64,000 nt of DNA from Diacronema lutheri (GCA_019448385.1 JAGTXO010000053.1:62001-126000); one strand, 5' to 3'. Shown: positions 1-12,418, counted from the first letter of the stretch. The notes: generated by a model from the letters alone, not told the origin. Translations and numbers: made by a program.

Positions 1-1378
1 TCAAGTTTGACCGCAAAGTCCTGCAGGTGCGGTAGGTAGGCGGCGCACACGATGGTCCTCAACTGCAGCTTGCTGATTTCCGGCGGCACGACAGCGCCAG
101 CGGGCTGTGAGTAAGGCTCCAACAACGCGGAGGTGTAGTGCGCCTGCGCCGCCTTGAACACGGCGCCCTCGTTCGTCGATCCACAGGTGTAGATTGCGGT
201 CGCCAGGCATTCCACCGCAAGCGCGCGCTCCGCTCGCGACGGATATCGCAGCTCGACAGCCTTGGTACTGGATTGGAAGAGGTGGCCCTGCGCGGCTTTT
301 GCGTGCAGGCTCTGCTTGCCGGCGCACGGCTGCAGCGAGGACGGCTGCGGCTGCTGCGAGGGCGGCGGCTGCTGCTGCGAGGAAGGGCTCTGCTGCTGCG
401 AGGGCGGCTGCGACGCTGCGAGGGCGGCCACGGCAGCTGCGAGGGCGGCTGCGGCTGCTGCGACTGCGAGGGCGGCTGCTGCGAGGGCGGCGGCGGTTGC
501 CGCCAGGGCGGCTGCGGCTGCTGCGAGGAAAGGCTCTGCTGCTGCGAGGGCGGCTGCGGCGATTCAGAAGAGAGCGGTGATGCCTGCAACGCCGCAAGCC
601 CCATGTGCGCCCGCGCCTCCACGAGCTCGTCAAACTCGCGCCGCGCCGCACGATTGACCGGCTCGTACTGCCAGTCCATCGGCTCGTAGTGGGCGTGGCC
701 CGCACCAATGCCACCCGCAGGATCGGGAAAAGACGCCACCCAAAGCTCATCGAAGGCGGTCGCGAGGCCGTCCACTGCCACGACCGCGAGTGGGTCGTGC
801 GCCACCAGGACACTCGCCGGTGTTGGCCACCAGGCGGAAAAAGGTGCGGCAGTGAAGCACGAGACAATAGACCATCGACGAGCATGGCCATACACCGTAC
901 GAGCATGCCAGTTTTGTACGCGTGCCTGACGGGGATGCACGTCTCGGTCGGCGGGACTCAAAGGTGCCGAGGACACGGCCAACCCCCCTTTCCTTGGAGT
1001 AGGGCAGAGGCGACAAAACAGGCTGCTCATTCGTGAAGATCGTCCACTTGAGCTCGAGCGCGTCCAGCTACGCCGCAGCCTCATCCGGACCGCACGATCC
1101 CTGCTGTACTCGCGAAGGTTGGACATCACAGACGCCTTCGCCGTCACCACGTCGCTGCGCTCCTGCAGAGCCACGTGCTGCGCGACGGCATCGACGTCCG
1201 GCATGTGCGCCTCGAATTGCCGCTCGAAGGCGGTCGCGTTCCCTTGATTGGCAACGTGGAGCGTGTCACCGGTGCGCTTGCAAGCGTCGAAGAGGTCAAG
1301 CAAAGGGCGCCGCGTGACGTTCTCGAAGAAGTCGACCAGAATGCCATCCCCTTGATGCCGAGCTCCCCTTGATGGCAT
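1..1378 (-). pseudogene. Decayed transposon-type gene, copy A (runs off the left edge)
   Basis: A minus-strand coding remnant that starts near 1378 and leaves the window at 1. Its first 70 or so codons hold LFDACKRTGDTL, ANQGNAT and PDVDAVAQ, which line up with DIFHALKRICDTL, TNQSYAT and PDVQAVAL at the end of the plus-strand gene at 44373-46038, so the two loci form one family. A middle block (about 600-830) reads DELWVASFPDPAGG and HYEPMDWQYEPVNR. The last block (1-265) reads AERALAVECLATAIYT and PPEISKLQLRTIVCAAY. The blocks lie in different frames, with a Gln/Pro-rich low-complexity stretch between them, so the gene is broken or carries small introns. Repeat R1 abuts its 5' side, as it does at the 44-kb copy. 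Family function is not recognised; a DNA-transposon accessory gene is my inference. Confidence 0.45.
335..585. repeat. GCTGCTGCGAGGGCGGCTGC low-complexity tract
   Basis: Imperfect 15-21 bp repeats of a GCTGCGAGGGCGGCTG theme. In the minus strand they encode a Gln/Pro/Ser-rich linker (SQQPQPPWRQPPPPSQQ) inside the decayed gene. Open frames on both strands here are a by-product of the repeat. Confidence 0.8.
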
Positions 1379-1567
1379 GGTATCACGCGTCGCGCCACCG
1401 CATGCGTCGTGGGTACACGATCTCAGACTGCAAATTCCAATTGTATACTGGAACGTGCAGTCTGAGATCGTGAGGACGGCAGGGTATAACGTGTCGCGCC
1501 ACCGCCTGAAAGCCGCACGAGAGCCGAAACCCCCCTACGCCGCCACCGCACCACCAAAACAGCGTCC
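1376..1567 (+). repeat. Dispersed repeat R1, copy 1, with a 17-bp inverted repeat
   Basis: R1 recurs at 44234-44330 (+) and 57109-57210 (-). The shared core runs from TGGAACGTGCAGTCTGAGAT through GGTGGCGCGACAC-type sequence (inverse strand) to a GAAACCCCCCTACGCCGCC motif. In this copy 1416-1432 and 1456-1472 are exact 17-base reverse complements (CACGATCTCAGACTGCA and its complement) around a 23-base loop. On the left arm the sequence again reaches a GGTATCACG-CGTCGCGCCACCG motif. This looks like two element ends lying head to head. Confidence 0.75.
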
Positions 1568-1855
1568 GCCGACCCCCTGCGCCATGAGCGCCACCTCAAG
1601 CGAGCGCATGGGAGAACACACTGCGCGCGGGCGCGCGACTGGACGCGCGCTGCGCGGCGAGTGGAGCGATGAATCGCAGGCGCGCGTGGATGAGCTGCGC
1701 ATGGCCTCGCGCGGCCATCGCGCCGACGTTCCAATATACGACATTGGGTACAATATGGAATTCCCGTTAAGCGTCGTTTGTATCATCACCTGGAGCCTGT
1801 GGGTCCGGACACTCCGGGCCCCACCGACTTTCGCCTCTCACTTTTGCGCGCTCCG

Positions 1856-4800
1856 ATGAGGCCGCTCCCCGCGGTCGCGGCGTGCGCGCTGCTCGTCGCC
1901 GCAGCGTCCGGGTTTGGCGAGGTGGGCTCACCCGCGGAGTGCTCGTGCCCCGCACCCGCGCCTCCCGCCTACGTCGTCGACCCCGGCTGGGCCACGCACA
2001 CGTGCTCGCGCTCGTTCAAGTACGGGACCGCGACGTGCCACCCAGTGCCCACCGACCAGGTGAACGGGCTCTTCTCGATGGAGGTGCTGCGCACGCGGGT
2101 CGAGCAGACGAGCGCGCGCGTCTCTCGCGAGCTGCTCGCGACCGCCACGCATGCGTCTGCGCTAGGCGTCGCGCTGCAGGCCACGCCGTGCCGCGCCGGC
2201 GCAAATTCGCCGCCCCACCCCGACCCGCCTCCGCCGCCTAGCCCGCCGCCGCCGCTTCCGCCCGCTCCACCGCCGCCGAGCCCATCGCCGAGCCCACCAC
2301 CTCCGCGCCCGCCGCCGCCCTCGCCACACCCGCCGCCCAGCCCGTCGCCGCCGCGCGCGCGCCGGCTCGCCGACTCGGGCGCGCGCGCGCGCGCGAGCGC
2401 CGACGATGCTCTGTGGCTCGATACGAGCGCGCAGCTCGACGACCGCTCGGCCGAGCCGCGCTCGCGTGCGCCGCGCACCAAGGACCCTGCGCGCGTGCAC
2501 GCGTCGCTCGAATCGCTCGCTGGCACGCCCGCCGAGGGGGACGGCGACGCACCGAGCGCCCAAGAGCTGGAGAAGCGCGGCGGCGGCGCTGCGGGCCATG
2601 CCGAGATCATTGTCTCAAAGGCACTCCACCTGCCCGACGGCATCGAGCGCATCGACCGCCAGCCAGACGCGTACATCGTCGCGCGGATCATGCACGCGAC
2701 CGGCGCGGACACGCTGTGCGAGCTGCTCAACTATGAGGACGGTGCGCACGTCGCGAAGGTGCACATCAACGAGGAGTTCCCCATCTACCACCCCGAGCTG
2801 GTCTTCGGCTGCGACAAGACGTTTGCGCACGGTGATGAGGTCATTTTTGAGATCTACGACTACAACTTTGGCGCCAAGGAGGACCGACTGCTCGTGGAGC
2901 TGAGCGCCTGTCCGGCCATGTCGGGCATGCACCCGCGCACCGGGCTGATCACGTGCTCGGTGCCTCGGCCGTTTGGTGAGCCCGGCGAGAAGACGCAGGT
3001 GGTGTACACCGTGCTGAACAAGCACTACTACAAGGAGCCCTCGCCGCCGCCGCCCGCGCCGAGCCCGCCGCCGCCCAGCCCGAGCCCGCCGCCGCCGCCG
3101 GGCGGCACGCGGTACGACGGCCCCGAGCTGTGCCTGCCCGACTACTCGGCCGCGACGCCGCCCGTCTTCGAGGCCGTGCAGGTGGCGGTCGGCTTCAACT
3201 ACACGTGCGCGCTCACGATGGACGCGCGCGTGCGCTGCTTTGGCGCGAACACGTTCGGCCAGCTCGGCGGGGGCCACGCGGACGAGTGGGCCGCCATCTC
3301 GCACGAGTACGTGGACCTCGGGCACGTGCACGTCGGCGCGAACTTCCACATGGGCGACCGAGCGCATCCCAACCACATCTCGCCCGGGCTCAACGTGCCG
3401 GTGCGCGTCCGGATGGTCTCGTCGTCGCACTCGCACTCGTGCGCCATCACGTGCGAGGGCCTGGTCAAGTGCTGGGGCGCGAACGCGCTGGGCCAGCTCG
3501 GGTACGGCGACACCATGAATCGCGGCTTCACCCGCGCCGAGATGGGCGACAACCTGCCCTACGTCAAGTTTGGGCACGACCCGTGGCTGGGCACGCCGAG
3601 TGGTCGCGGGCACTACACGCACCCGCAGGCCATCCAGATCTCCGCGGGCGGCGGCACGTGCTCGCCGCACGAGTGGCCGTTCGAGCCGCAGGGGCGGACG
3701 TGCGCGGTCAACTCGAACTACGAGCTGCAGTGCTGGGGCGACAACACGTGCGGCTACCTGCCGCATCCGCCCGCCGGCGGCGTGTGCGCGCAGCGGCTGA
3801 ACGCGCACGCGGAGATCGCGGCGGGGCGGCACCACCCGTGCGCAGCGATCGGCGACCAGCCGTGGGAGATGGACCACCACTTGCCCGTCGTGCAGCTGCA
3901 CCACGACGCCAAGTTCACGTACGCCGTGTCCGTCGGCACCACATTCACGTGCGCCATCTCCGCGTCGAACGACCCGCCCGAGATGATGTGGTCGCCGGAG
4001 GCCAACGCGCTGCGCGGCGGCGGCAAGCTCAAGTGCTGGGGAGACAACTCGATGGGCCAGCTCGGCCAGGGCAACCACAAGCCCATCAAGTACACGCTCT
4101 CCGCACCGCGCGGCACGCCCGACTACTCCGAGTGGATCGATCTGCCCGGGCACGCGCTGCAGGTCTCCGCCGGCTTCACGCACGCGTGCGCCGCCGTGCA
4201 GCTCTTCGAGAGCGCGCAGGTGCGCCTCTTCTGCTGGGGCGAGAACGCGGCGGGACAGCTCTTCCTCGCGCCGAACGCGGACGACTTCACCTACGTCGGC
4301 GACGATCCGGGCGAGATGGGCAGCGCGATGAAGCCCGTGCCGCTCGGCCAGACGCGCGCGCTGCGCGACGCCGCCGCGTCCTCGCTCGAGGTGGACGAGT
4401 CGTACCTCGCGCCCGCGGTGATCGCGGGCAACAAGAACCCGACGGTGTGCCCAGACGACGGCGCGGCCACGTGCGTCATGCGCTCGGGCGACGTCGCCGA
4501 CGGCGTGTGCGTCGGCGACCACTTCAACTTTGAGCCCGGCTCGACGCCCGCGCCGGTCGGCCACGGCGTCCACCTGCGCAAGGTGACCGGCACGGGCGGC
4601 GAGGAGCGGTGCATCGCGGTGCTGAGGAGCTCGACCAGCCCGAGCGCGCTCACCAACGCGGCGTGCGACCCGCACGACGAGCGGCAGCTTTGGGCCTTCG
4701 ACCACGAGCTGAGGGCGTGGCAGTCCGTCTACCACGCCGCGCAGAGCCTCTGCCTCTCCCTCTCGCGCGGCGCCGCCTCCGGCACGGACGAGCTGAGCCT

Positions 4801-7800
4801 CGAGCCGTGCAGCGCGGCGCGCAAGTTTGACCTCGACGTGGGCAAGCAGGTGCCCTACTGCCAGAAGCCGCACGACCAGCACCCGGCCGTCGTCGCCACG
4901 CTGGACCCGCAGCGCGCAAAGTGCCTCGAGGTGGTCAAGGGCGACTTCTCGTGCGAGCGGCGGCTGTGCACCGAGAAGCCCTACATCAACTGCGAGCCGA
5001 TCCCGGATCCGAGCCCGCCGCCGAGCCCGGCGCCGCTCTCGCCGCCCCCCGCGCCGCCGGCAGAGCAGCAGTGCGAGCGGCTCAACCCGGCGCCGCATTG
5101 CAACGAGCGCTTCTTCCGCGCGCTCCTGCGCAAGAAAAAGAAGGTGCGCCGCCGCGCGCCGCGTGCTCGCGGCGGCGCGCCCGCCTCACGCCCGCCTCGG
5201 CGCTCGCTCGCCACGCCCCCTCCGCCCGCCCGGCAGATGAGCCTCCCGCCCGAGTGCAACTGCAACTCGGACCCGCTCTCCGAGTGCAACTGGGAGCAGT
5301 TCAACAGCTACGGCTGCCGCGACGCGATGCAGCGCGACACCTTCCTGCGCTGGGAGTGCCTCGCGCACGCCCTCTCGCCCGTGGCGCGCTTCATGAACAA
5401 GGACTGCCTGCACAACTGGCACCCGTTCGAGCAGACGCGCCCCGACCAGGCGCAGCTCGCAAAGTGCGAGGCCATGGGCTACCCCGCCGAGCTCATGCAC
5501 TCCGAGCCGTGCTCCGAGGACGAGCGCGATTGCTGCCTCGAGTTCATCGAGTGCACGCTCGACACGTCCGAGACGGCGGGCAACCACCCGCTCAAGACGA
5601 CCAAGTGCCACAACGACAACGACCGGCAGTGCTGGTACCGCTCGACGCTCGTGTCCTCGGCGATGCACGAGTCGGGCAAGCACGGCGAGTACTACTCGGC
5701 CTTTTACGAGGAGCACAAGGCGCGGCACGGCTGGAACCCGATCCGGCAGTGCCTCGTGACGCCGGCGCAGTCGCGCGCCAACGTGGCGCGCGAGTCGGGC
5801 AACGAGGTGCCCGAGGCGCTCTACCAGACGTGGGAGTGCTCGGGCGACATCTCGCAGGTGTGGCTCTTCGACGGCGTGCTGCCCACGACCGTCAGCTACT
5901 ACATGGACGTCGCGCGCCACTGCCACGGCGACTCGGTGCACTGCCCGGCCGACTACGACGAGCACGACGCCGGGCGCCACTTTTGCGAGGCCTTCCGCGA
6001 CTTTGAGCACCACAACACGGTCGCGGCGGAGCAGAAGCTGCACCGCTGCCCGGAGATGATGCGCAGCTGCGACGCGATGATCCGCGGCTTCGACGCGGGC
6101 GGCTACTACCAGCGCAACCCGGGCGTCGAGCAGTGCCCCGACCGCGACGACTTCAACCGCACGCTCATGCCCGATAGCGTCGCCATCTTCGGCACGCACT
6201 GCCACCACGTGCCGCGCGACTGGATGCACCGCTGGGAGGAGCAGTACCCGTGGATCATGCAGTGCAACCAGGAGCACTCCAACTACTGCGTCCTGCCGCA
6301 CCGCGTCTTCTACCACGGGCACGACGCGCCGCCGCCCCCGCCAGCGAGCCTGATCGCGCCGCCGCCGGCGTCGTTCCACGTCAACGTGGCCCACCACCCG
6401 CCGCCCGCGATGCCGCCGAACCCGCCACCGCCCCCTCCGCCGCCCGACGACCAGTGCTCGCGCATGGCCCCCGCGCCGCACTGCAACGAGCGCAACTTTC
6501 GGTACCAGATCAAGGAGCGCTATGGCCTCGAGATGCCCGCCGAGTGCTCCAACCGGCTGGACGCGATGAAGCCCGCGGGCGACCTCGTGTACAGCTCGGA
6601 GGCGTGCAAGCTCGCCCTCAACGCCTCCGATTTCCTGCGCTGGGAGTGCCTCGCGCACGCGCTCACGCCGGTGATGCGCTTCATGAACAAGGACTGCCTG
6701 CACAACTGGCACCCCGTCCTGATGGCCGACTCGACGATGCAGTACGACACGGCGGCGCAGATCTGCGGCGCGCAGGGCTACCCGGAGGAGCTGATGCACA
6801 CCGAGTGGTGCATGGAGGACCACCACGACTGCTGCCTCGAGTACGTCGATTGCCACTTTGGCGTCTTCCAGATGGGCGCGAACCACCCGCTCAAGTCGAC
6901 CAAGTGCGACTCCAACCAGGACCGGCAGTGCTGGTACCGCAACTCGCTCGACCGGCACGCCAACGGGCGCTCGTCCGAGAACTTCTACTCGGCCTTCTAC
7001 GAGTCGGTCAAGCGCGAGCGCGGCTGGAACCCGGTTCGGCAGTGCCTCACCTCGCCCTTCGACTTTGAGGGCGACGCGTCCGCGCGCGAGGTGGTGGACA
7101 CGCCCGAGTCGGCCTACGGCACGTGGGAGTGCTCCGGCGAGATCGAGCAGCAGTGGTCGCCAAACAACATCATGCCGTCGTACATCCAGTTCTGGCACGA
7201 CGCGGTCGAGCGGTGCGACCTCGAGCCGTCGACGTGCCCACGGAGCTTCACGGCCGAGGAGGCGGGGCTCGAGTACTGCACAAAGTTCAACGAGTTCATT
7301 GACGAGCAGACGGCGATCGCGGAATCTCGGCTCAGCCGCTGCCCCGCGCAGATGCACACATGCGAGGACCGCAAGTCGAACGCGTTCCGCACGTCCGACC
7401 TCACGATCGAGTGCCCCGACCCGGACGACTTCAACCGCACCTTGCTGCCGGACATGGAGGCCATCTTTGGCAAGGACTGCGCCCGGGTGCCGCTGCACTG
7501 GGAGTACAAGGTGACGGGCCAGTACGAGTGGAAGATGCTGTGCAACGAGAACCACTCGCCCGTCTGCGTGATGCCGCACCGCACGCAGTTCCGCCACCCC
7601 GGCCCTCGACCCGACGCGCCGCACCCTCCTCCAGCGCCGCCGCCCGGCGCCCCGCCGCATCCGCCGCCGAGCCCGCCGCCGCCGAGCCCGTCGCCAGCGC
7701 CGCCGCCCTTCACGCCGCCTGCACCCGCCCCCCACCCGCCGCCGAGCCCGCCGCCGCGGCCGCCGCCCAGCCCGCCGCCGCCGCTCGCGCCAACCTACAA

Positions 7801-9137
7801 GACCGTCTGCATGCCGGACGCGCCCTCCGAGGGCTGTGCGCACGCCGAGTGCACGCTCGAGTCGCCCTGCCGGCTGCGCGCGCATGATCCCGGCGCGCCA
7901 TCGCCCGACGCGCACGACGACTGCGTGGACACGCGCGACTGGCGCAACGCGCTGCCTGCGCGCGGCGCGCGCAAGCCTCCGTCGAGCGCACTCACGTGCG
8001 AGGTGTGCGCTCCCTCCCCTGCCCTCTCGGCGGGGCACGCGCGACAGGTTGGCTGGCCTCCCCTCGCGCGCGCGCCCTTCCCCCTCCCCCCTCCCAAACC
8101 TCCTGGCCCCCAATCCCCCCTACTCACCTCCGTTTCGTCGACAGGACTACACGGACATGGGCTACTGCTTCCAAGGCAAGCTCATTCGAGCAGCGATGGG
8201 CGGCGCGCCGTTCGTGCACCCGGAGCACAACTGCTGCGATTGCGGGAAGAGCGCGCACGTTGGCCTCCCCTCGACGACCGGTCTGCAGTGCCTCGTGTAC
8301 ACGATCACCAACAAGCGGCAGCACCGCCTCTCTGCGGTCCGCGCACAGGCCCTGCCACCCAAGCGCGCGACGCGCGCTCGCACGGCGCCCAGATCTTCGT
8401 TCGCGCACGTGCGCGTGCACTGCCCCTCACCCGCGCGTCGCGCTGCGCGCCATCGCCGCGCGCGCGCTCGGCCCGATCGCAGGAGCCGTGCGACTCTGCC
8501 GGCGAGAGCGAGTGGAGCAACCTCGGAGCGTCCGCCGAGCAAAAGTTCGCAGCGTGGGCGATCATCGATGGTCTCGTGCGCCCGGTACGCCGCCGCTGCG
8601 TCGTGCAGCAGCTCTACGCGGCCCCTCACCCACGCGCGCGCGCGCACACACATTCACGCGCTTGCTTGCGCCCAACAGGTGAACCCGGCCACGCGCCAAA
8701 TCGCGGTGGACGACTTTTGCCTCGATGGTGACCTCGAGCTCGTCCAATGCCACGATCTCGAGCCCTTCTACCCCGTGGTGCCCTACCACACGCAAACGTT
8801 CATGTGCTTTGACGGCGTCGAGCACCACTCCACGGGCGCCGTGTGCGTCTCGCCCGTCGACATGACCGGCCAGCGCGTCGGTGCGCGTGCATCCGGTCGA
8901 CTACCCGCGTACGAAGGCAGCCTGTGGCCGCTCGAGCACGCGCGTCGCACGGGCGCGGCAGCAGCGTTGGCGACCGTTGTGCCCGCGCAACGCTCTCCAT
9001 CCAGCGCGTATCAGCTCCGCGCGTCCGTGCTGATGGTAGGCGCCGGGTTGGCTGTGCTCGTTCTGGCGATCGCCTCCTTACGCGCCCGTGCGTCGCGCGT
9101 GAGCGCGGGCGTGACGTGCAGCTCCGAACTGCTTTGA
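1856..9137 (+). CDS. Secreted multidomain protein: Pro-rich, C2-like, RCC1-type repeats, lectin-like, two Cys-rich repeats, C-terminal TM
   Basis: Proposed exons 1856-5143, 5237-8002, 8145-8336 and 8679-9137 give about 2,234 residues. The ATG at 1856 is chosen because it opens a signal peptide (MRPLPAVAACALLVAAASGF). Then follow: a pherophorin-like Pro-rich block (about 2217-2350); a C2-like domain (about 2605-3035; DAYIVARI, FEIYDYNFGAKEDRLL); RCC1/ATS1-type repeats (about 3160-4300; CALTMDARVRCFGANTFGQL, VKCWGANALGQLG, LKCWGDNSMGQLG); a ricin-B-like stretch (about 4540-4960; RQLWAFD); and two homologous Cys-rich repeats (about 5080-6320 and 6460-7600; both contain FLRWECLAHAL and MNKDCLHNWHP). 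Pro-rich linkers separate these. A Cys-rich end and a TM helix (about 9022-9090; VLMVGAGLAVLVLAIASL) close it. A wall or surface glycoprotein is likely. The donor of intron 3 could instead be a GC site after 8348. Function in the cell is unknown. Confidence 0.8.
5144..5236 (+). other. Probable 93-bp in-frame intron inside Cys-rich repeat A
   Basis: The stretch starts AAG/GTGCGC and ends in a pyrimidine-rich CCCGCCCGGCAG. Its length is a multiple of three and it has no stop, so it translates as a basic insert (VRRRAPRARGG). Repeat B of the same protein has nothing there: FFRALLRKKKK joined to MSLPPEC aligns with NFRYQIKERYGLEMPAEC. The internal duplication therefore supports splicing. Confidence 0.7.
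8003..8144 (+). other. Intron 2 of the secreted-protein gene
   Basis: Donor GAG/GTGTGC and acceptor TCGACAG/GACTAC, phase 0, 142 bp, with a long C-rich pyrimidine stretch before the acceptor. The frame changes across it, which requires removal to join the Cys-rich end. Confidence 0.75.
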
Positions 9138-9540
9138 TCGTCCGCGCAGCCTGCCGCATCAGCTGACCAACATGCCCTTGGCAGCTGGGTGTGGCGCTTG
9201 AGCCGCCCCATCATGCCCGAGCCCGAGGCTCGCTGCGGCTGAACCGTGTGGGGGGGGGTTAGGGTGTAATAAAGTAGCTCGGCCAAGGGAAAGTACCGCA
9301 GAATTCGCCGCAGCGAGCTGAGCCGCCAGCGCAGGCCATTTTGGCAGAGCGCCGCAGCGTGCGCGACGCCAGTTGCTGTTCGGAGTCGGATCATTCACCC
9401 CTCTGACTCGGGCACTCCGTCGACCGCGCTCGACTTCGGCCGCTTATGGGCAAAGGGAAAAATTCCTTATATTTAAATGGTCCTGGACTTCACTCATACC
9501 CCTCGAGTGCTCATTCGCTGGCCTCGATTGCTTGATTTCA

Positions 9541-9578
<38 letters not shown>

Positions 9579-10743
9579 TTTTCCTATCTTTTCCCCCCCG
9601 GTCGAACCTTCAATGCGATTCTACAAGAGCGGGTGCCGGCCCGCCCGCGCCAACTCGCCACGCCAGGCCCACAATTTCACGATTTCGAGGCAAGCTACAT
9701 CAGTGTAGGAGTGCGACGGATAGGTTTAAAGCCAAAAAAGTGATCCGTAGCAAGCTACATGTTGTCATTGAAGCGATGTGCAGAGCGCCGCGGTTGATCG
9801 TGGTAGGCTTTGCGTGCCAATCTTTGCCTGGTCTGCACGTCGTGGCACCTAAATCCCTCCCCAAAGGCCTCGGCTTCTATCCACGCCACACTTTGGTAAA
9901 TCTATCGTGCTGCATCACCACACGCTCGAATCTGGTGAACGGTGTTGAGCTCTCGACTCATAAACCTTATCGGGCGCTTACTTTAAGCTGTAAATTATGC
10001 ATTTTCAACCACCTCGCGCATGCCCTCGTGGGCGTCCGGTACAATGCTAGACCCGCATTTTATTCAATGCTGTCGTAGTACTCAAAGCGCCGGCGCTCGA
10101 AATCGAGGGCGCACTGGGCCCTATGGAATCCTCGAGCATGGCAGCAGCAAAACAGAAGCTACCGTTAGGCTTATGACCGTTGGGCTTATGACGAACGTTT
10201 TCGACTTCTAACGGGTTGATGAACAGAGCACGAGGCGAATTACGCCAATACTTGGGCAGGCGCCGCATATGACCCATACACGCCGCTGCAATTCGAGATC
10301 TGAGCATATCACCCTCTGCCATTTAAGCGCGATCGCACGCACCTGTAAGTGATGCCGCGTCTTCCTGCCTGCTGCCACAGTGCGCAAGCTCATCCGATGA
10401 TGACCCTCAGCTGCTACGGACTGAATGTAAACGATATGCATTTTAAGCGAATCATAGTGCCCAGGCCTGAAAAAAGAGCGCACAATGTCTGCGAACAACA
10501 AACGAAGAGGACTGTCTAGCTGCTAACCGAACCCCCTACTGCGGTGCGGACAGCACCGTTGAGGGGCCCGCCGTCCGCCGCCGGCATCACCAAGGAATCG
10601 TCAATCGAGCTGCCGCCAACGTCATCGAGCGCTGCGAGCATAAAGGGGAAGAGGACCGAGGGAGCACGAAGGGGAAGAAGGTCTAACGGTGAGCGCGAAG
10701 TGAAGGAGGAGGAGCTGGTTGAGGACAGACCGAATAGAGCCAT
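9138..10743. other. Gene-poor stretch after the secreted-protein gene
   Basis: Lower GC than the flanks and only short unsupported frames. The first part is presumably 3' UTR. It holds a diverged R2-like sequence and a 37-C run. GCAAGCTACAT occurs twice (about 9690 and 9750). I see no gene. Confidence 0.6.
9290..9578 (+). repeat. Diverged R2-like sequence ending in a 37-C run
   Basis: GCCGCAGCGAGCTGAGCCG, then GCGCGACGCCAGTTGC, then ACCCCTCGAGTGCTCATTCG and GATTGCTTGATT resemble, in order, the R2 copies at 43 and 55 kb. C at 9542-9578 is unbroken. The order differs from R2, where the C-run comes before the CTCGAG part. Confidence 0.45.
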
Positions 10744-11448
10744 CTAGGCCGGGATGGTGAAGCATCCCACTCCCGCTGCGCTCGCAACCGACCTGAGGGT
10801 GGGTCGGCCAGCGCTGCTGGATGGGGCGCGCGCAGCCAGACGCGACGAGCGGCGATGAGTCTGCGTGGGCGCAGCGCCTGGCAGTCCCTTTGCGTGCCGC
10901 GCTGGCGCCTGACGATGGGCATCCATTGGCTCGCCGCGCGCAGTGGCTCTGCTGCCGGGCGGCAGGAGGACGATGCTGACGATCGGGTTGGGGAGCGGTC
11001 CGAGCACTGCCGTGGCGAGAGCCATCGCTGTCCCCGCCTGCCGCGCGCCGGCAGGGGTCGTCTGTGCGATGGGCGTTTGGGCGAGTGGGAGGCCGTGGCG
11101 GTGCTGGCGGCGCCTCGCGTCCGAGGCCGCCTTGCGCGCAGCGTTCTGCTTGGCCAACATGGCCTTGCGGAAGTCGAGCAGGCAGAGCCCTGCCTGGGTG
11201 GCTCCCGCGCGCATCTTGGGCTGGCGATGCTGTGGGCGAGCACTGTCGATTGGATGTGCCCGGTGGCGCGCACCTGCACCTGCGCGGGCTGGACGCCGAG
11301 CGCGTGCGCTTTGTCCGCGCGTATGCTCTCGCGGGCGCCTGCGGCGATTTGCCCGGCGAAGTAGTCTGGTCGTGCGAGGACCGCGCCTGTTGTCGCTTCG
11401 ATGGACGTCGACCCGAAGCACCGCTGGCGAAAAAGGTAAGATCGCCAA
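10744..11448 (-). CDS. Hypothetical protein, weak candidate
   Basis: Not recognised. A minus-strand frame of 234 codons ends at 10744 and contains LCLLDFRKAMLAKQNAARKA and TAMALATAVLGPLP. Just upstream a second frame (about 11240-11390) reads more like protein than the first (RPDYFAGQIAAGARESIRAD), so a frame change or an intron is needed near 11220-11240. Without homology this could be chance in GC-rich DNA; the mixed amino-acid composition is the only argument for it. Confidence 0.25.
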   Translation of the reverse strand: MAILPFSPAVLRVDVHRSDNRRGPRTTRLLRRANRRRRPREHTRGQSARARRPARAGAGARHRAHPIDSARPQHRQPKMRAGATQAGLCLLDFRKAMLAKQNAARKAASDARRRQHRHGLPLAQTPIAQTTPAGARQAGTAMALATAVLGPLPNPIVSIVLLPPGSRATARGEPMDAHRQAPARHAKGLPGAAPTQTHRRSSRLAARAPSSSAGRPTLRSVASAAGVGCFTIPA

Positions 11449-11626
11449 TTGCGCATAACGCGTTTTCGCGACTTTCTATGGCCGATCTCATGCGCGTTCA
11501 AAACAAATCGCGGTTACAAAGGCGCAAAACATTGCACATACGCGGAGCTACAACCCACAACATGTCTCACCAATGACAATGTTTTTCTGTCACTCCTCTG
11601 CCCCCGCAAACCCGCCCTCAACCCCG

Positions 11627-11627
<1 letters not shown>

Positions 11628-11664
<37 letters not shown>
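11628..11664 (+). repeat. 37-base C homopolymer
   Basis: An unbroken C-run followed by TCCCTTTCCCTTC. No gene is recognised on either side, so it cannot be placed in an intron. Confidence 0.95.
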
Positions 11665-11667
<3 letters not shown>

Positions 11668-11980
11668 CTTTCCCTTCAAACCCCCATATTCCTATGGAAA
11701 CCTCAATCACACGCAAGCCAATCTTTTGTGATGAGAACACACATTACACGAGTGGCTCATCGCTCATTGCGCTTCCATGCCCAAGGGGCAGGGTGCCACG
11801 GTAAGGTCGTGCAATAAGTATCACGCCCATCGAAACTGTCTCCCTCCGGCGCCCGCCTCGAGCTCGCACTGCACGGCTAGTGTCGTTAGGGATTTGCAGC
11901 CGCGATTGAAGGACGACTCAGCTCAGGATTTTTGGTTTAGCATAGTTAAAATCTTGCCAAGACCATTTGCACGGCTGTTA

Positions 11981-12382
11981 CTACGCGTTGGGTTGGGGAA
12001 GTCCACTCGCGGAAAAAAAGGAAAAGCAGCCGAGCCCGGGAAGAGATGTCACGCACGTGTGCCGGCGGGCGCGCGGGCGGCGGGCCGGAGCTCGCAGTGG
12101 CCGATGCGGCCTATGCGCGTGCCGCTTGCTCGGCTCCGGGTGCACAGGGTGATGATGCACCTACAGCCGAGCGGGCGACACGCGCTTCGGCCGACTCACC
12201 GACTTCCGTATCGGAAGGCGCGCCGGCGGATGCGCCGGTGCGCGCGCCGGCCGCGCTCGACTCCTAGGCGCGTTTCTGCAAGGTGCGCATGCTAGGCGGC
12301 CAGGAAGAACGAGAGCCATCCTGATTAAGAGTGAGACAGAGCTCACCGCGCGCTTGCGGATCCTGGTTGCACCCCTCTCCAT

Positions 12383-12418
<36 letters not shown>

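Noticed and set aside
2615-8113. Long Arg/Ala/His-rich minus-strand frames opposite the secreted-protein gene
   Set aside because: They are antisense shadows of a GC-rich coding strand; the plus strand has clear domains and a signal peptide.
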